Source of the DNA: Antrodiella citrinella
Lineage: Eukaryota; Basidiomycota; Agaricomycetes; Polyporales; Steccherinaceae
Direction: 5' to 3'
DNA: 17,030 nucleotides
Assembly (NCBI GenBank): GCA_004802725.1
Contig: SGPM01000468.1
Location: 1-17,030, forward strand
Below the pieces are notes generated by a model that saw nothing but the letters and a program-made list of their open reading frames with translations, was not told the origin of the DNA and did no database searches. The position numbers and the translations under genes were made by a program. Below, piece by piece: positions 1-8,680 of the stretch. Every line of letters starts with the position of its first letter. The stretch's first letter is position 1.

Positions 1-124
1 CTGAGGCGCATAGTTCAGAAAAAGTGGGTGCGTAGCGTGTCACCGGGACCCCGTACACCGGTTAGGTGGGACCTTTGGGGTGGACCGTATCCCCGATCGC
101 GATCTAGCCTGCCTCTTGTCCACC

Positions 125-1312
125 ATGGTCGAGTTTTTTCTTCCTCCAGAGCTCTGGCTCATCATATTCCGCCATGCAACTGTGACCCGCTTTACTGCGT
201 CGCTGTCATCTACGACATATATCCCCTTCCTATCAATCTCCGAGAGCATCGTCATAGACGAAGCCTTGCAGACCAAATACGTTATCATTCGCGTCTGCAG
301 ATTATGGCGAGACCTGGCGATTGACCTCCTCTACGAGGACGTCGTGGTCCTTCGCGAATATGCTACGGGTCTCAGAGGAGCCCTGGAAGACCATGCGGCT
401 ACGGACATCGGGCACAGGAGCAGAGTTCGCCGAGTCTGTCTGCCGTATTCGAGCACCGTGCCCCAGATGGCGACAGCATACCCCACAGATGTACTGGGCA
501 TACTCAAGGACTGTCCCTCCCTTGAGGTCCTGGTCAGACCAAACCTCATATACGGCAGTCGTGGCGAAGCTCAACTCTTCGAGTATCAAGCTGAGGAATG
601 CCCGCCGCTCAACTCGCTCAAACGGGTTGACTGGTCGCACCGGAACGATGCTGCCCGGACGGGAGGCATAAATTCCCTCGCCGACGTCCTCCTCGCTGCA
701 CCAAACGTCACCTTCCTCTCTATTGAGGGACAGGTCGGGTTGAATCTCATGCGACCCAACTCGACCGTCGTGCTCAACGCGCTCACGACGCTCCACTTCC
801 GTCACGTGAACATGCTCTTCACGCTCCTGATCACGAAGTGGCAGCTCCCCTCTCTGCGGCACATCATCCTTGACGGGTGCACCGACATCTACATGCTGCA
901 GAGCATCGCACAGTCATTTGGGCACCAGATACAGACGCTGGAGTTGGGCAAGTCGTTGAAGTTCTATGCCAATGACGCCTTGCATCCCGTCTTGGAGTCT
1001 TGTCCGGTGCTCGAGGAGATCAGTTATTATGTTTGCTTCACGAAGGTTCCCGATTCACTCCCCAAGCCACATCGGTCACTTCACACTGTTCGCCTTCATT
1101 CAGCGATCAATCTGTTGTTACTGGTCGATGAGGACATGTATTGGTCGCACGTAGATGCACATTTTCACACCTTCTGTTCGACGACGTCTTATCCTACCCT
1201 CTCACGAGTTGTTCTGTACGGATCGTGGAGTCCCATCCTTGACCATCTTCAGAACCTTCCAGGAATGCAGAAGTTGAAGAAACGAGGATGCATAGTGGAA
1301 GTATTCCATTAG
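125..1312 (+). CDS. F-box domain protein (single exon, 395 aa)
   Basis: F-box proteins usually bind Skp1 in SCF ubiquitin ligases through the N-terminal motif and present substrates with the rest of the chain. The N-terminus carries an F-box-like stretch, LPPELWLIIFRHAT, at residues 6-19, followed near residues 55-75 by the typical pattern of a CRLWRDLA helix and LLYEDVVV strand. The remainder is Leu-rich with repeated short strand/helix units such as LPSLRHIILDGC, suggesting degenerate leucine-rich repeats. I chose the ATG at 125 because it sits in a CACCATGG context immediately before the F-box; an in-frame ATG at 80 would only add 15 unrelated residues. The reading frame is uninterrupted to TAG at 1310-1312. 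Agaricomycetes carry very many such proteins, and the substrate cannot be inferred. It converges on the mS38 gene downstream. Confidence 0.85.
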   Translation: MVEFFLPPELWLIIFRHATVTRFTASLSSTTYIPFLSISESIVIDEALQTKYVIIRVCRLWRDLAIDLLYEDVVVLREYATGLRGALEDHAATDIGHRSRVRRVCLPYSSTVPQMATAYPTDVLGILKDCPSLEVLVRPNLIYGSRGEAQLFEYQAEECPPLNSLKRVDWSHRNDAARTGGINSLADVLLAAPNVTFLSIEGQVGLNLMRPNSTVVLNALTTLHFRHVNMLFTLLITKWQLPSLRHIILDGCTDIYMLQSIAQSFGHQIQTLELGKSLKFYANDALHPVLESCPVLEEISYYVCFTKVPDSLPKPHRSLHTVRLHSAINLLLLVDEDMYWSHVDAHFHTFCSTTSYPTLSRVVLYGSWSPILDHLQNLPGMQKLKKRGCIVEVFH

Positions 1313-1521
1313 CAGACTACCAAGACGAAGCCCATGATTATGTATATGTATGTAGATACACACGAATGACTCTCATGTACACTTGTCGCATGTACGCGCT
1401 CCAACGATGAGTGCAGAATAACGACATTGTATTGCGAGGAGCATTAGATAACTGAGCGGTGAACGAAAGTGCGATAGCAGAGCAAAGCAGCCATAAATGA
1501 CCACCTGTTGGTGTCCGTGCA

Positions 1522-2354
1522 TCACTTGTCAGATCGCTTCATGCGATTCAACTATGAGCAAAAGTGGGTCAGCCGTATGATTACAGTCAAAAGAGGAAAA
1601 ACATACGCGTCTCCGCTTCTTGAGTCTTGAGGAAAAGACGTCAGCTACGGTGGATGGTGTAGACAACAAGCAAGACTTACTTATGCTTCTTCATCTTGCG
1701 TTTCCTCTTCCTCTTGGTACTGTCCATGTACAAGTCATGCTCCGCCTTGGCAACACTAATCTCCTCCGCACGCCCTACCGACATATCAAGCCCCAACTTC
1801 TTCAACGCTTCTTCGAATGCGATAACGGGTGCCACCCGGTTAACCACCACAGCCCTTGCCAGTTGCCTCGAGGCGTCCGCATCTGATTCAGGCGACGACT
1901 CTGGGGGGTCATCGAAGTCCGCGTAGGACGCCTTCCGCCCCTGCGATAAGAATGACGGGCTGAAAGGTATCGGCGGGTTCTCAAACAACGCGGCCGTGGG
2001 TTGCGATATCGTCAACAGCGGACGATGTAACGAGAAGAATTGGTGGAGCTGTAGCTCGTGAGATTTGATAAGAGGGTGGAAGAGCTGCGGTGGTGGCGGC
2101 AGGTGGTGATTCTTGAACTGCGAGTCACCGGCGTCCTTGGTTACACCATCCTCCTTGGAAGAGGAGCTGGAGGTAGTGTCCGTTGGGGAAGAAGGTGACG
2201 AGGCATCGACCTTGCCATTGCCGGAGGGAGGGACGACCTTTGGTGGTTTGGCAGAGTTGAAATAACGACCACCTCCACCTCCGGTCTTGGAGAACACAGA
2301 ATACGCTCTACGCGCAGTTGGTAATGGCCGCAGAAAATGCGATAGGACAGACAT
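1522..2354 (-). CDS. Mitochondrial small ribosomal subunit protein mS38 (COX24/AURKAIP1 family)
   Basis: mS38 is a structural protein of the mitoribosomal small subunit, known as Cox24/Qri5 in yeast and AURKAIP1 in animals. Exons on the minus strand are 2354-1681, 1625-1607 and 1551-1522, giving 240 aa. The N-terminus (MSVLSHFLRPLPTARRAYS) looks like a mitochondrial presequence. The middle is low complexity (Gly, Ser/Thr and Pro runs). The diagnostic part is the extreme C-terminus: MDSTKRKRKRKMKKHK at the end of exon 1, continued as LKKRRR in exon 2 and LNRMKRSDK in exon 3. Unspliced, exon 1 would stop at KKHK; splicing GTAAGT (1680) to CAAG (1626) restores the family's KKHKLKKRR core. Exon 2 is only 19 nt, bounded by a GTATGT donor at 1606. 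The family signature is strong; the last exon, poorly conserved, is the least sure part. Confidence 0.88.
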
Positions 2355-2381
2355 GAGCGGCCAGGCTCAATGTGTCTCGCA

Positions 2382-2402
2382 GACGACGACGACGACGACG
2401 AC
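2382..2402. repeat. (GAC)7 microsatellite in the mS38 leader
   Basis: Seven perfect GAC copies lie 28-48 bp upstream of the mS38 start codon, probably in its 5' untranslated region. On the mS38 transcript strand they read GTC. Confidence 0.85.
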
Positions 2403-2624
2403 GCGGTGGATGCGGTGAAGTGACGGTTTATGACAAGACACAAGAACGCACCGCTCTCGACAAAACAGGACGGCGCGTGTACAGGCGCCCGTATCTTCAA
2501 TTCATACAGGAGAACGTGATAGATTATGATATCAAACAGGTGCAGAATATTTACTACAATGAGATCCAGTTCCAAAAGTCCATCGATACAAGAGAGACAA
2601 TCCGACACTCAAACCAACGCAATC

Positions 2625-3704
2625 CTAGGTGACTGTAACGATTTGACCTTTGCCGTCCTTCAGGATGACGAGTTCACAGTCAATCTTCTCCCCAGTGTCC
2701 ATGCATCGGACGTCCGTGGGGTCCACCGGATCCATCTTGATCTGACGTTTCTCCGTGAAGGAACGGCCCAGGACGACATCAAAGTGAGATTCCTCCGAGA
2801 GGTAGACAGTATGCATGGTCTTTGTCTGACCAACAGTCACCGGCCAGGTACCGATACTGTGAAACGAGACATAAGTGCAGGGTCCAGCGAGGGAAAAGAG
2901 ACACCTACTTCACTAATCCCCCATACCCATAGTGGCCAGGTGTAGCATCGGCAGGAATGAATCCATGCTTAAGTGCGAATTTTCGCGATATGTAGACGTG
3001 CCTATAACCGCTTCTCAAAAGCATGCGGACTGTACGTGCATGTGATAAGTGGAGGATATAAGATGCAGACTCTGGGAATACGCACCGTTCTCAACAGGGC
3101 CAATGGTTCCCATAATTGTCCGTACACCATTCTCGCTGTGGAACCTCTCGAAAGCTTTTCTCAAGTCCGGTGGTTCTTCGCGCGCCTTCTGAGTCTTGCC
3201 ACTCCGTACGGACCCTTGTGTTTGTGTGCGAGACTGGGATCGGCGGCGCGGCTGACCAGGCTGCGTCTTGAAGGTGTAGTACGATGTGTTGCGGTATTCG
3301 TTTGCAGAAGGCAAAGGCTCCTCTGGGTTGCGGACATGGAGAGCAGGGGTTGAGTCTCCGGGAGCCAGAGACTTTTGCCTCCATACGAAGATAGTGTAGT
3401 CGGAATCTGTGTATGGCATGAGTTGCGTTTGACAAACGTTACGATGAATACTCACCGTCATCCAGATTCCATATGGCATCGTTCCATGAGTACTTGACCC
3501 ATCCTGCTTTCACTCTGCGACCCTTAAACTCAGCATGTGCCTTCTTGCTAATTTTGTCAAACAAGATTTGGAGTGTATCGTCGGAATCTGACAAGATTGA
3601 GTCCCTGCATATGACAACATAGGATAAGACTTACTCGAGAAAACGACGGCATAAGATGACAGGGGAGTGTGAACGTCCAGCACTGGTGGTGCAGCGGTGG
3701 TCAT
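2625..3704 (-). CDS. Retropepsin-like (aspartyl protease fold) protein lacking the catalytic Asp
   Basis: Five minus-strand exons give 291 aa: 3704-3635, 3587-3456, 3406-3086, 3029-2909 and 2856-2625; all junctions are GT-AG and keep frame. The C-terminal part (about residues 175-265) has retropepsin layout: LLRSGYRHVYISRKFA at 178-193 lines up with the usual L-[IV]-D-[ST]-G-A-x-H-x-F-I-S strand-turn, and FDVVLGRSF at 240-248 matches the second hydrophobic-Gly motif of retroviral and Ty3-type proteases. The essential Asp is Arg180, so ordinary protease activity is unlikely. Residues 15-75 (YAVVFSNSDDTLQILFD onward, Trp-rich) look like a small beta/alpha domain, possibly a ubiquitin- or PB1-like fold (inference). 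Residues 120-150 are basic and Arg/Ser/Gln-rich. The intact intron-rich frame argues for a domesticated cellular gene, not a live transposon. I believe similar sequences are conserved in fungi, but this is from memory. The start is the ATG at 3704. Confidence 0.75.
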
Positions 3705-4065
3705 TGTGGGCAAGCGAAGAGAATTATGAACACTGCGGGTGAGTTGGAATGGCGGTAAGAGTTATACCTCGTTGCTGACACTGCTGACTGCCACCGGTGC
3801 AGCTGTGTGTTGGCTGTGTGTGTGTAAAGGCTGCTCTACTAACACGTGTCATGTCATCGACACCAGTCGCCGCATTTGGAAGGTCTGTAGGTTCATCCCT
3901 CGAAATATCGTCCGAGCCAGAGCAATGCGTTACACTTCCAGAGAAAAAATTGGCAATCCATAAAATCCAAACAGTCTTGTACAAATACATCCTTCCATGT
4001 ATCCGATACATCCTTTGCAAGCCATGATGACGCTGAAACTCCCGCGCCACTCGTACAGTTTCCTA

Positions 4066-4374
4066 TCACATCCAAGTAGCCATCATCGCCGTAGTGGAAA
4101 CACCACCATGGATCCCCATCAACGCAAAGGTGTTATCGAGAAGTGTCGTTCGGACGTCGACGTATGGTTTTGCCCGTGGTGTCTTGTCCCTGTATGTTAC
4201 AGTGGCTGCGTCTTTTTTCGTCCGGCCGTCATGTCCTGCACCGAGGGGATCTGACGAAACGCAACCAGGTCAGAAGCGTACACAGTCAATGATGGAAATA
4301 TGCATACGAGGTGTGGCAGAGGCTGCTCCAATGAGCACAGGGCTAGTGAGGACAACAGTGGTAGTCATGCTCAT
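4066..4374 (-). CDS. Weak candidate small protein (83 aa), unrecognised
   Basis: A possible two-exon gene: ATG at 4374, exon 4374-4308, a 57-nt intron with a GTATGC donor and CGTCAG acceptor, then exon 4250-4066 ending in TGA. The product begins MSMTTTVVLTSPVLIGAASATP. I do not recognise it. A second minus-strand frame overlapping its 3' end and running to 3893 contains a convincing-looking stretch (DPWWCFHYGDDGYLDVIGNC), but no splice acceptor joins it to the first frame, and a TAA lies just upstream. The plus strand also has an open frame here (4094-4399). Coding status is therefore uncertain. Confidence 0.25.
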
Positions 4375-5057
4375 GTTGGTCGTGTGCGAAGGTGTTTGAC
4401 AAATTGCCACTTGTTGCGCAGATGCTTGCAAAGAATTATGGGGAGAGACATGAGAGATACCGTCTCACATAAATCAAATACTGGCAGCGTTTTGTTATCT
4501 CTTTGTCTTAAAGAACCAAAAGAGCTTTGTTGCTTTGATCATAGCGGCACAAAGCGACATTTCACTTTTCTAGACGCACAAGCACCGTTTTCTGGTCAGT
4601 GCATACGCACAAAGAGTCTTGAAAGAGATAAGAGCCCTCATGAAAGGCAGCGAAGAACCTGACAAAGCTCGACCTCCGCGAGCCCTTGCGGGACGTCAGG
4701 CGAGCAATCGGGCTGTACGACTCGGGATGAAACGGATAACATGTGCTGCATCATGCCGAAAACTTGGTATCAGGCTCATTTTCATAGAACAGCGATAGAG
4801 TTATACTCACCTTGACTATGTAGGTGAAGCCCACAATTGGCCCACAACGTTACGTTCCAACGCTCGACTTCGAGATGTGTGTAGAGTTCGATCACCTATT
4901 TCGGCATCTCGGCGTTTGTGCAAAATTGACTTGCGGCGCGGACTGCAGGCTCCTCTCAACCGTATCTCGATTCTCGACTCTTCAGTCTTCAGTTCACCAA
5001 ACTTCGACCAGGGATCTTTAATCGTGAGGTCGTACTCTAAAACACTGTAAAATCATA
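4375..5057. other. Intergenic region upstream of SNU13
   Basis: About 680 bp with only short open frames, none with splice-consistent continuation or recognisable motifs. It presumably holds the SNU13 promoter on its right side. I saw no RNA gene or repeat. Confidence 0.5.
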
Positions 5058-5609
5058 ATGTCGGACCCGTCTTCTCGTGCCAAGGCTTGGCCTCTTGCTC
5101 CCGCCGACTTGAACGACCAGGTAAGTTGTCAAAAACATGCTCCTGTGCTTCTCCTTATGATTTTTCTTTTCTCCTAGATCCTTGATCTGGTGGAGAAAGC
5201 GACGCAGTACAAACAACTGAAAAAGGGAGCTAATGAATGTACGTCTACTTGAAACTTTCGTCTCATTCTTTTCCCTCATACTTGTTCTAGCTACCAAAAC
5301 TCTGAACCGTGGTATTGCGGAGATCATCATCTTGACTGCTGATACGGAGCCCATTGAGATTCTGCTGCATCTTCCCCTGCTGTGCGAGGAGAAGGTGAGC
5401 ACAACATGCTAGCACCTGTGATTCCGCATCGACTGACGAAAAATGTCCAGAACGTCCCGTACATCTTCGTGTCTTCCAAGGCAGCGTTGGGCAGGGCTTG
5501 CGGTGTTTCGAGGCCAGTCATTGCGGCCAGCATCACCACGAACGAAAACAAGGAGCTCGCCTCCCTCATTCAGACTGTCAAGAAGGCTGTTGAGAAGGAG
5601 ATGTTCTAA
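5058..5609 (+). CDS. SNU13: SNU13 / 15.5K, L7Ae-family snRNP and box C/D snoRNP protein
   Basis: SNU13 binds kink-turn RNA in the U4 snRNA 5' stem-loop (spliceosomal U4/U6.U5 tri-snRNP) and in box C/D snoRNAs (rRNA methylation guides), acting in nucleus and nucleolus. Exons are 5058-5120, 5178-5238, 5291-5394 and 5451-5609, all GT-AG, giving 128 aa, the normal family length. Nearly every family landmark is present: [10 protein letters not shown] near the start, [18 protein letters not shown] (about 32-49, the kink-turn binding loop), [17 protein letters not shown], and [28 protein letters not shown] in the C-terminal half. The kink-turn loop has Ser42 where the usual [10 protein letters not shown] has Ala. 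The gene converges on UBC9, with about 205 bp between stop codons. Confidence 0.97.
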
Positions 5610-5814
5610 ATTGTACTGTTGTATACCAGTTGTACTGGGCGTCTTGCTTATGAAAATCATCCGTCCTGACGAGCTAACCATTCTTTGACGAAGAGAAATC
5701 ATCTTGGTCACAAAAGAGGAAGCGGAAGGCATGTACGTATGGGATACATCAGAGACAACACATGACACACAAGATAACCTGAGAAAAAGGAAGTAGAGTT
5801 GAAGGACGCGTTCG

Positions 5815-6703
5815 CTACTTTGGTACGTTCTCTCGTGCCTGCGCGCGCACTCTTCGTCTGTAAGAAATGAGCATGGAGGAAAATGACCTCGAAGGAGTGA
5901 GATTTGACGTACTCATACGCAGCCTTGTCATTCCTGTGATAAAATGACAGTCAGTCACATGGTGCAAATACGGATGAGGAAAGCGATTCCTACTTGAACA
6001 TGGTGTATGCATCGCTTTGCGCAGGATCGTTGACGTTGGGGTCATTCAAAAGTTCCTGAATTCCAAGTAAGACCTGAAAGAACGCGTTGGAACGCGTGGA
6101 ATTAGTCTGTGCAGGTTGGATGAGACGCGTGCAACTGACCTGTTTGATAGTAATTGCCGGCTTCCACGACTTCTCCTCGTCAAGAATAGACAGACAGACC
6201 GTCCCCGAGGGATACACGTTCGGATGGAAGAGCGGTGGAGAGAATTTGCCTATGACCGGTTAGCTGTCATGGAGTAGGTCAATACTCCGGTACTCACACT
6301 TCGGTGGCTTGGAGGGGTAGTCTATAGATACATATCAGCTCCCTTTTCGACATGCCAACGCGACAGTGGAAGCTTGCCTTCGGGGAATATCATCATGAGT
6401 TTGTACACGCCGCCTTCCCATGGTGTCTGAGGAGCATGCGTTCAATGAGATGTGCCAAGAATACAGACGAGGGTTGTGCTTGAAAGAACACGCACCCCTG
6501 CTTTCCCTGGAATGCCCACTTCCCACTCCAACAAGTTCATGGACCCGTCAGCAGCCTTTGTAGGCTTGGCATAGAAACCCTACAACCCCATCTGTGTTCA
6601 GGTACGATACAACTTCGTAAGCGAATAGCGGACGTACAAATGGGTGGTCCTTCCTCCATTGTTTGCGCTCTTCAGCCAAGCGATTCCTGCATATACCGGC
6701 CAT
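5815..6703 (-). CDS. UBC9: SUMO-conjugating enzyme UBC9
   Basis: UBC9 is the E2 that receives SUMO from the Aos1-Uba2 E1 and transfers it to lysines in psi-K-x-E motifs, mainly in the nucleus. Eight minus-strand exons: 6703-6638, 6579-6496, 6426-6378, 6321-6298, 6249-6140, 6073-5994, 5933-5913 and 5857-5815; total 158 aa, as expected. Landmarks: [15 protein letters not shown] at the N-terminus (E1/SUMO-binding helix), GTPWEGG beta-turn, [10 protein letters not shown], the E2 HPN motif at residues 83-85, catalytic Cys93 in [20 protein letters not shown], and a C-terminal helix ending [15 protein letters not shown]. Intron 3 (6377-6322) uses a GC donor (AG|GCAAGC) with a normal AG acceptor; the alternative GT sites do not give the conserved EDYPSKPPK. 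The start ATG at 6703 matches the family N-terminus. Confidence 0.97.
6322..6377 (-). other. GC-AG intron in UBC9
   Basis: The exon ends in GAAG and the intron starts GCAAGC, the usual surroundings of functional GC donors, and it ends in CTATAG. Only this junction yields Glu-Asp-Tyr-Pro at the conserved site between exons 3 and 4. Confidence 0.85.
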
Positions 6704-7491
6704 ACTGTCAGACAAGCAAAATGCCGAGGTAGGTCCAGGTGTTGGAAAGAAAGCAGATAATTGTAATGAACGAGTGACAAGTTCAAGGTCAAGGTCTTTA
6801 TTCTTGCCACTCGCCCGGGCCACTCAATCTGCTTGCTTAGTCATCCTCCCATAAGGAATTGCTTAAATCTGTTCTTCTTGCACTTACCTCGTTGGATTCT
6901 GCTTTCTGACAGATGTGCCGAGTATAATTGTACCCTAATCCTCAAACCACGCCCCACGAAGCATAGTTGATTCTGGACATGGTCTAGATTGTACTACACC
7001 CGAAGTACGTACGCTTCTCATCCGTGTTTTACTGACTCAACAGTAGAACTTCGAATCCTATCTGATCAGTCATAGATGTACCTATGAGTGCTTCCTGCGT
7101 GTGTACTCGCCACGAAAAACTTGCGTGCTACTGATAAGTCTGCACGTCTCTGCCCAGCTCTTATCGGACGCCAAGCCCGGTAGTAATGACACGAGCTTGC
7201 GCGATGTTGCCGTCGGCGTAGAGATCTGCGGTGTAACAATCACCCATTTCCATATACTCAGACTAGTTCTGTATGCCATGGAACAGTGTGTCGTTTGTGC
7301 GCTTTGATTGGTGAGATTTCTCATATTCCAGACCATGAGCTCAATGCTGACGCCTCAAGTGAGCATACGCCGTGCTTCTATGTGCTATGCCGTGTCCCAG
7401 TGACGGCGACCGTATAAATACAGACTTGACTTTATGGTTATACCGTCAAAACATCCCTGTGCAGTCATCGTGTCGAAGGTCGTTCGCTGTG
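6704..7491. other. Divergent intergenic region between UBC9 and the methyltransferase
   Basis: About 790 bp between the two start codons. Short overlapping frames occur on both strands at 7080-7340 (plus 68 aa, minus 84 aa), with no motif or splice structure that would favour either. The region should contain both promoters; only the TATA box on the right is obvious. Confidence 0.5.
7413..7420 (+). promoter_or_regulatory. TATA box of the methyltransferase gene
   Basis: TATAAATA lies about 72-79 bp upstream of the ATG at 7492, a normal distance for a fungal core promoter. Confidence 0.5.
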
Positions 7492-8294
7492 ATGGATATC
7501 GACGGCGAACACGCGCAGTTGGATGCTCGCTCTGCGGCCGGTAGCCCCGTATCCTCGATGTACTCTTTCCACTCATCTATAGATGAGAGACTACTGGTAA
7601 GGCATGTTTATCGGTCTGTCTGCCTCTATGCTAATTTCTCGTGTTCTCTAGCTCAGGTTTGTCTACGGGAGGACTCTCAATAGTCAAAACGACGTAAGGC
7701 TCACGCTGTTCCCGAAAACATCGTTCAACTAACATGTTACCGAAGACTTACTTCTTACCTGCTGTGAGGATGCTGTTTTCTGGAAGCCTTGAATACTGCT
7801 TATTAGATCCTAACAGGATAACGAAGAACACCGTCGGTTGGACCTTCAGCATCATGTATACACAATCAGCTTGAATGGCCTTTACGCTGCACCAGATCTT
7901 GTACGACATGCACTACGTCCACGACCAGGAATGAGACCTGGTGTAATGGATGTTGGTTGCGGCAGTGGTCGATGGTCAGAGTAGTTATTCTCTATAACGA
8001 CACCATAAATAACCTCTCGAGTTGCAGGGCCATAGATATGGCAAACGAGTTCCCCCACTGCGACGTTGTCGGTGTCGATTTGGCACCTCCGAGAATACAA
8101 GGGTATGTCGCAGGACCTGAGCTATTGAAACTTTCGGAACTCATCATGATGTCATATACAGAGAACTGCCCGCAAATTGCAGGTATGAGTGGTGTCTCGT
8201 CGACTGTCCAGTATCTTCAGGCTAATTTCCTGAGTCTTTCACTACCAGTGAAGCTTTATTTCCAACGCCGGAAACTGTGTTAGAAATGACTTAA
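7492..8294 (+). pseudogene. Truncated LaeA-like SAM-dependent methyltransferase
   Basis: Exons 7492-7596, 7652-7693, 7746-7763 (18 nt), 7817-7974, 8028-8102 and 8162-8182 join in frame with GT-AG borders. The spliced protein follows the agaricomycete class I methyltransferase pattern: GRTLNSQNDTYFLPADNEEH at about 41-60, DLQHHVYTISLNGLY, then SAM-binding motif I VMDVGCGSGRWAIDMA at 98-113 and the acidic end of beta 2, VVGVDLAPP at 121-129. It ends with GELPANCR, where family members continue into the rest of the Rossmann fold and a C-terminal domain (usual total about 300 aa). Here a possible last exon, 8249-8294, adds only about 15 unrelated residues before TAA, for about 154 aa in all. The conserved core beyond motif post-I is missing. 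It is likely a 3'-truncated, inactive copy; a short expressed protein is not excluded. Confidence 0.75.
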
Positions 8295-8462
8295 TTTACG
8301 AGTGTAAAAATATTTATATTTACGATATCAAAAATGTACAGGTTTACGTTGTGAAAAATACATTCCTTTCTGAGCCACAAAAGCACGTGCATTCTAGGCC
8401 CGGAAAAGTGGTCTAGAAAGCGACTCATTTCCGGGCCTAGAAAGTGAGTCATTTTCGGACCC
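8295..8462. repeat. Degenerate 24-bp tandem array (about 7 units)
   Basis: Cutting the sequence every 24 bp from 8295 gives related units. Units 1-3 (8295, 8319, 8343) all begin TTTACG and have A5 near position 13. Units 4 and 5 (8367, 8391) share TTCT[GA][AG]GCC followed by an A run. Units 6 and 7 (8415, 8439) both begin AGAAAG and differ at about 4 of 24 positions. The array starts right after the stop codon of the truncated methyltransferase. A 15-bp perfect inverted repeat (TTCTAGGCCCGGAAA) lies inside it. Confidence 0.6.
8392..8442. repeat. 15-bp perfect inverted repeat within the array
   Basis: TTCTAGGCCCGGAAA at 8392-8406 is the exact reverse complement of 8428-8442, separated by 21 bp. 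It could form a stem-loop in single-stranded DNA or RNA. Confidence 0.75.
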
Positions 8463-8580
8463 GGAAAGGCACCGGCCGCTCACGCCCCGACGAGGGGACG
8501 TGGACCCGGCGGTTTCCGCGCGACGAAAGCGGGAGTGGGAGTGGGTGAGCGGGACCACGTGTCCGCCGTAAGCGGGAGCG

Positions 8581-8680
8581 GTGAACGGGAGCTATGTGCG
8601 GGTGAACGGGCGTTGCGGGCGGGTGAGCGGACATCATGGACGGGTGAATGGACTTTGTGGACAGGGTGGACGGTTTGTGA
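8581..8680. repeat. G-rich 21-bp tandem repeat
   Basis: GTGA landmarks recur at 8581, 8602, 8623 and 8644, then a GTGG at 8666, i.e. a 21-bp period. The unit is close to CGGGTGAACGGGCGTTGCGG with variation at its end. Related but less regular G-rich sequence extends left to about 8540. The period is a multiple of three, so the plus-strand frame reads heptads such as RVNGRCG, RVSGHHG and RVNGLCG. There is no other support that it is translated. Confidence 0.7.

Noticed and set aside
302..862. Minus-strand open frame of 186 codons
   Set aside because: It is antisense to the F-box gene, whose motifs and start context are much better.
2141..2608. Minus-strand frame of 155 codons across the mS38 start
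   Set aside because: It is in a different frame from mS38, includes the GAC repeat, and has no protein features.
3015..3479. Minus-strand frames read as single-exon proteins
   Set aside because: They include intron sequence; splicing them gives the consistent retropepsin-like protein.
4640..4740. GC-rich patch checked as a tRNA or structured RNA
   Set aside because: No cloverleaf, B-box-like sequence or other recognisable fold was found.
7101..7307. 68-codon plus frame in the UBC9-methyltransferase gap
   Set aside because: It is matched by a longer minus-strand frame and has no motif or splice support; probably chance.
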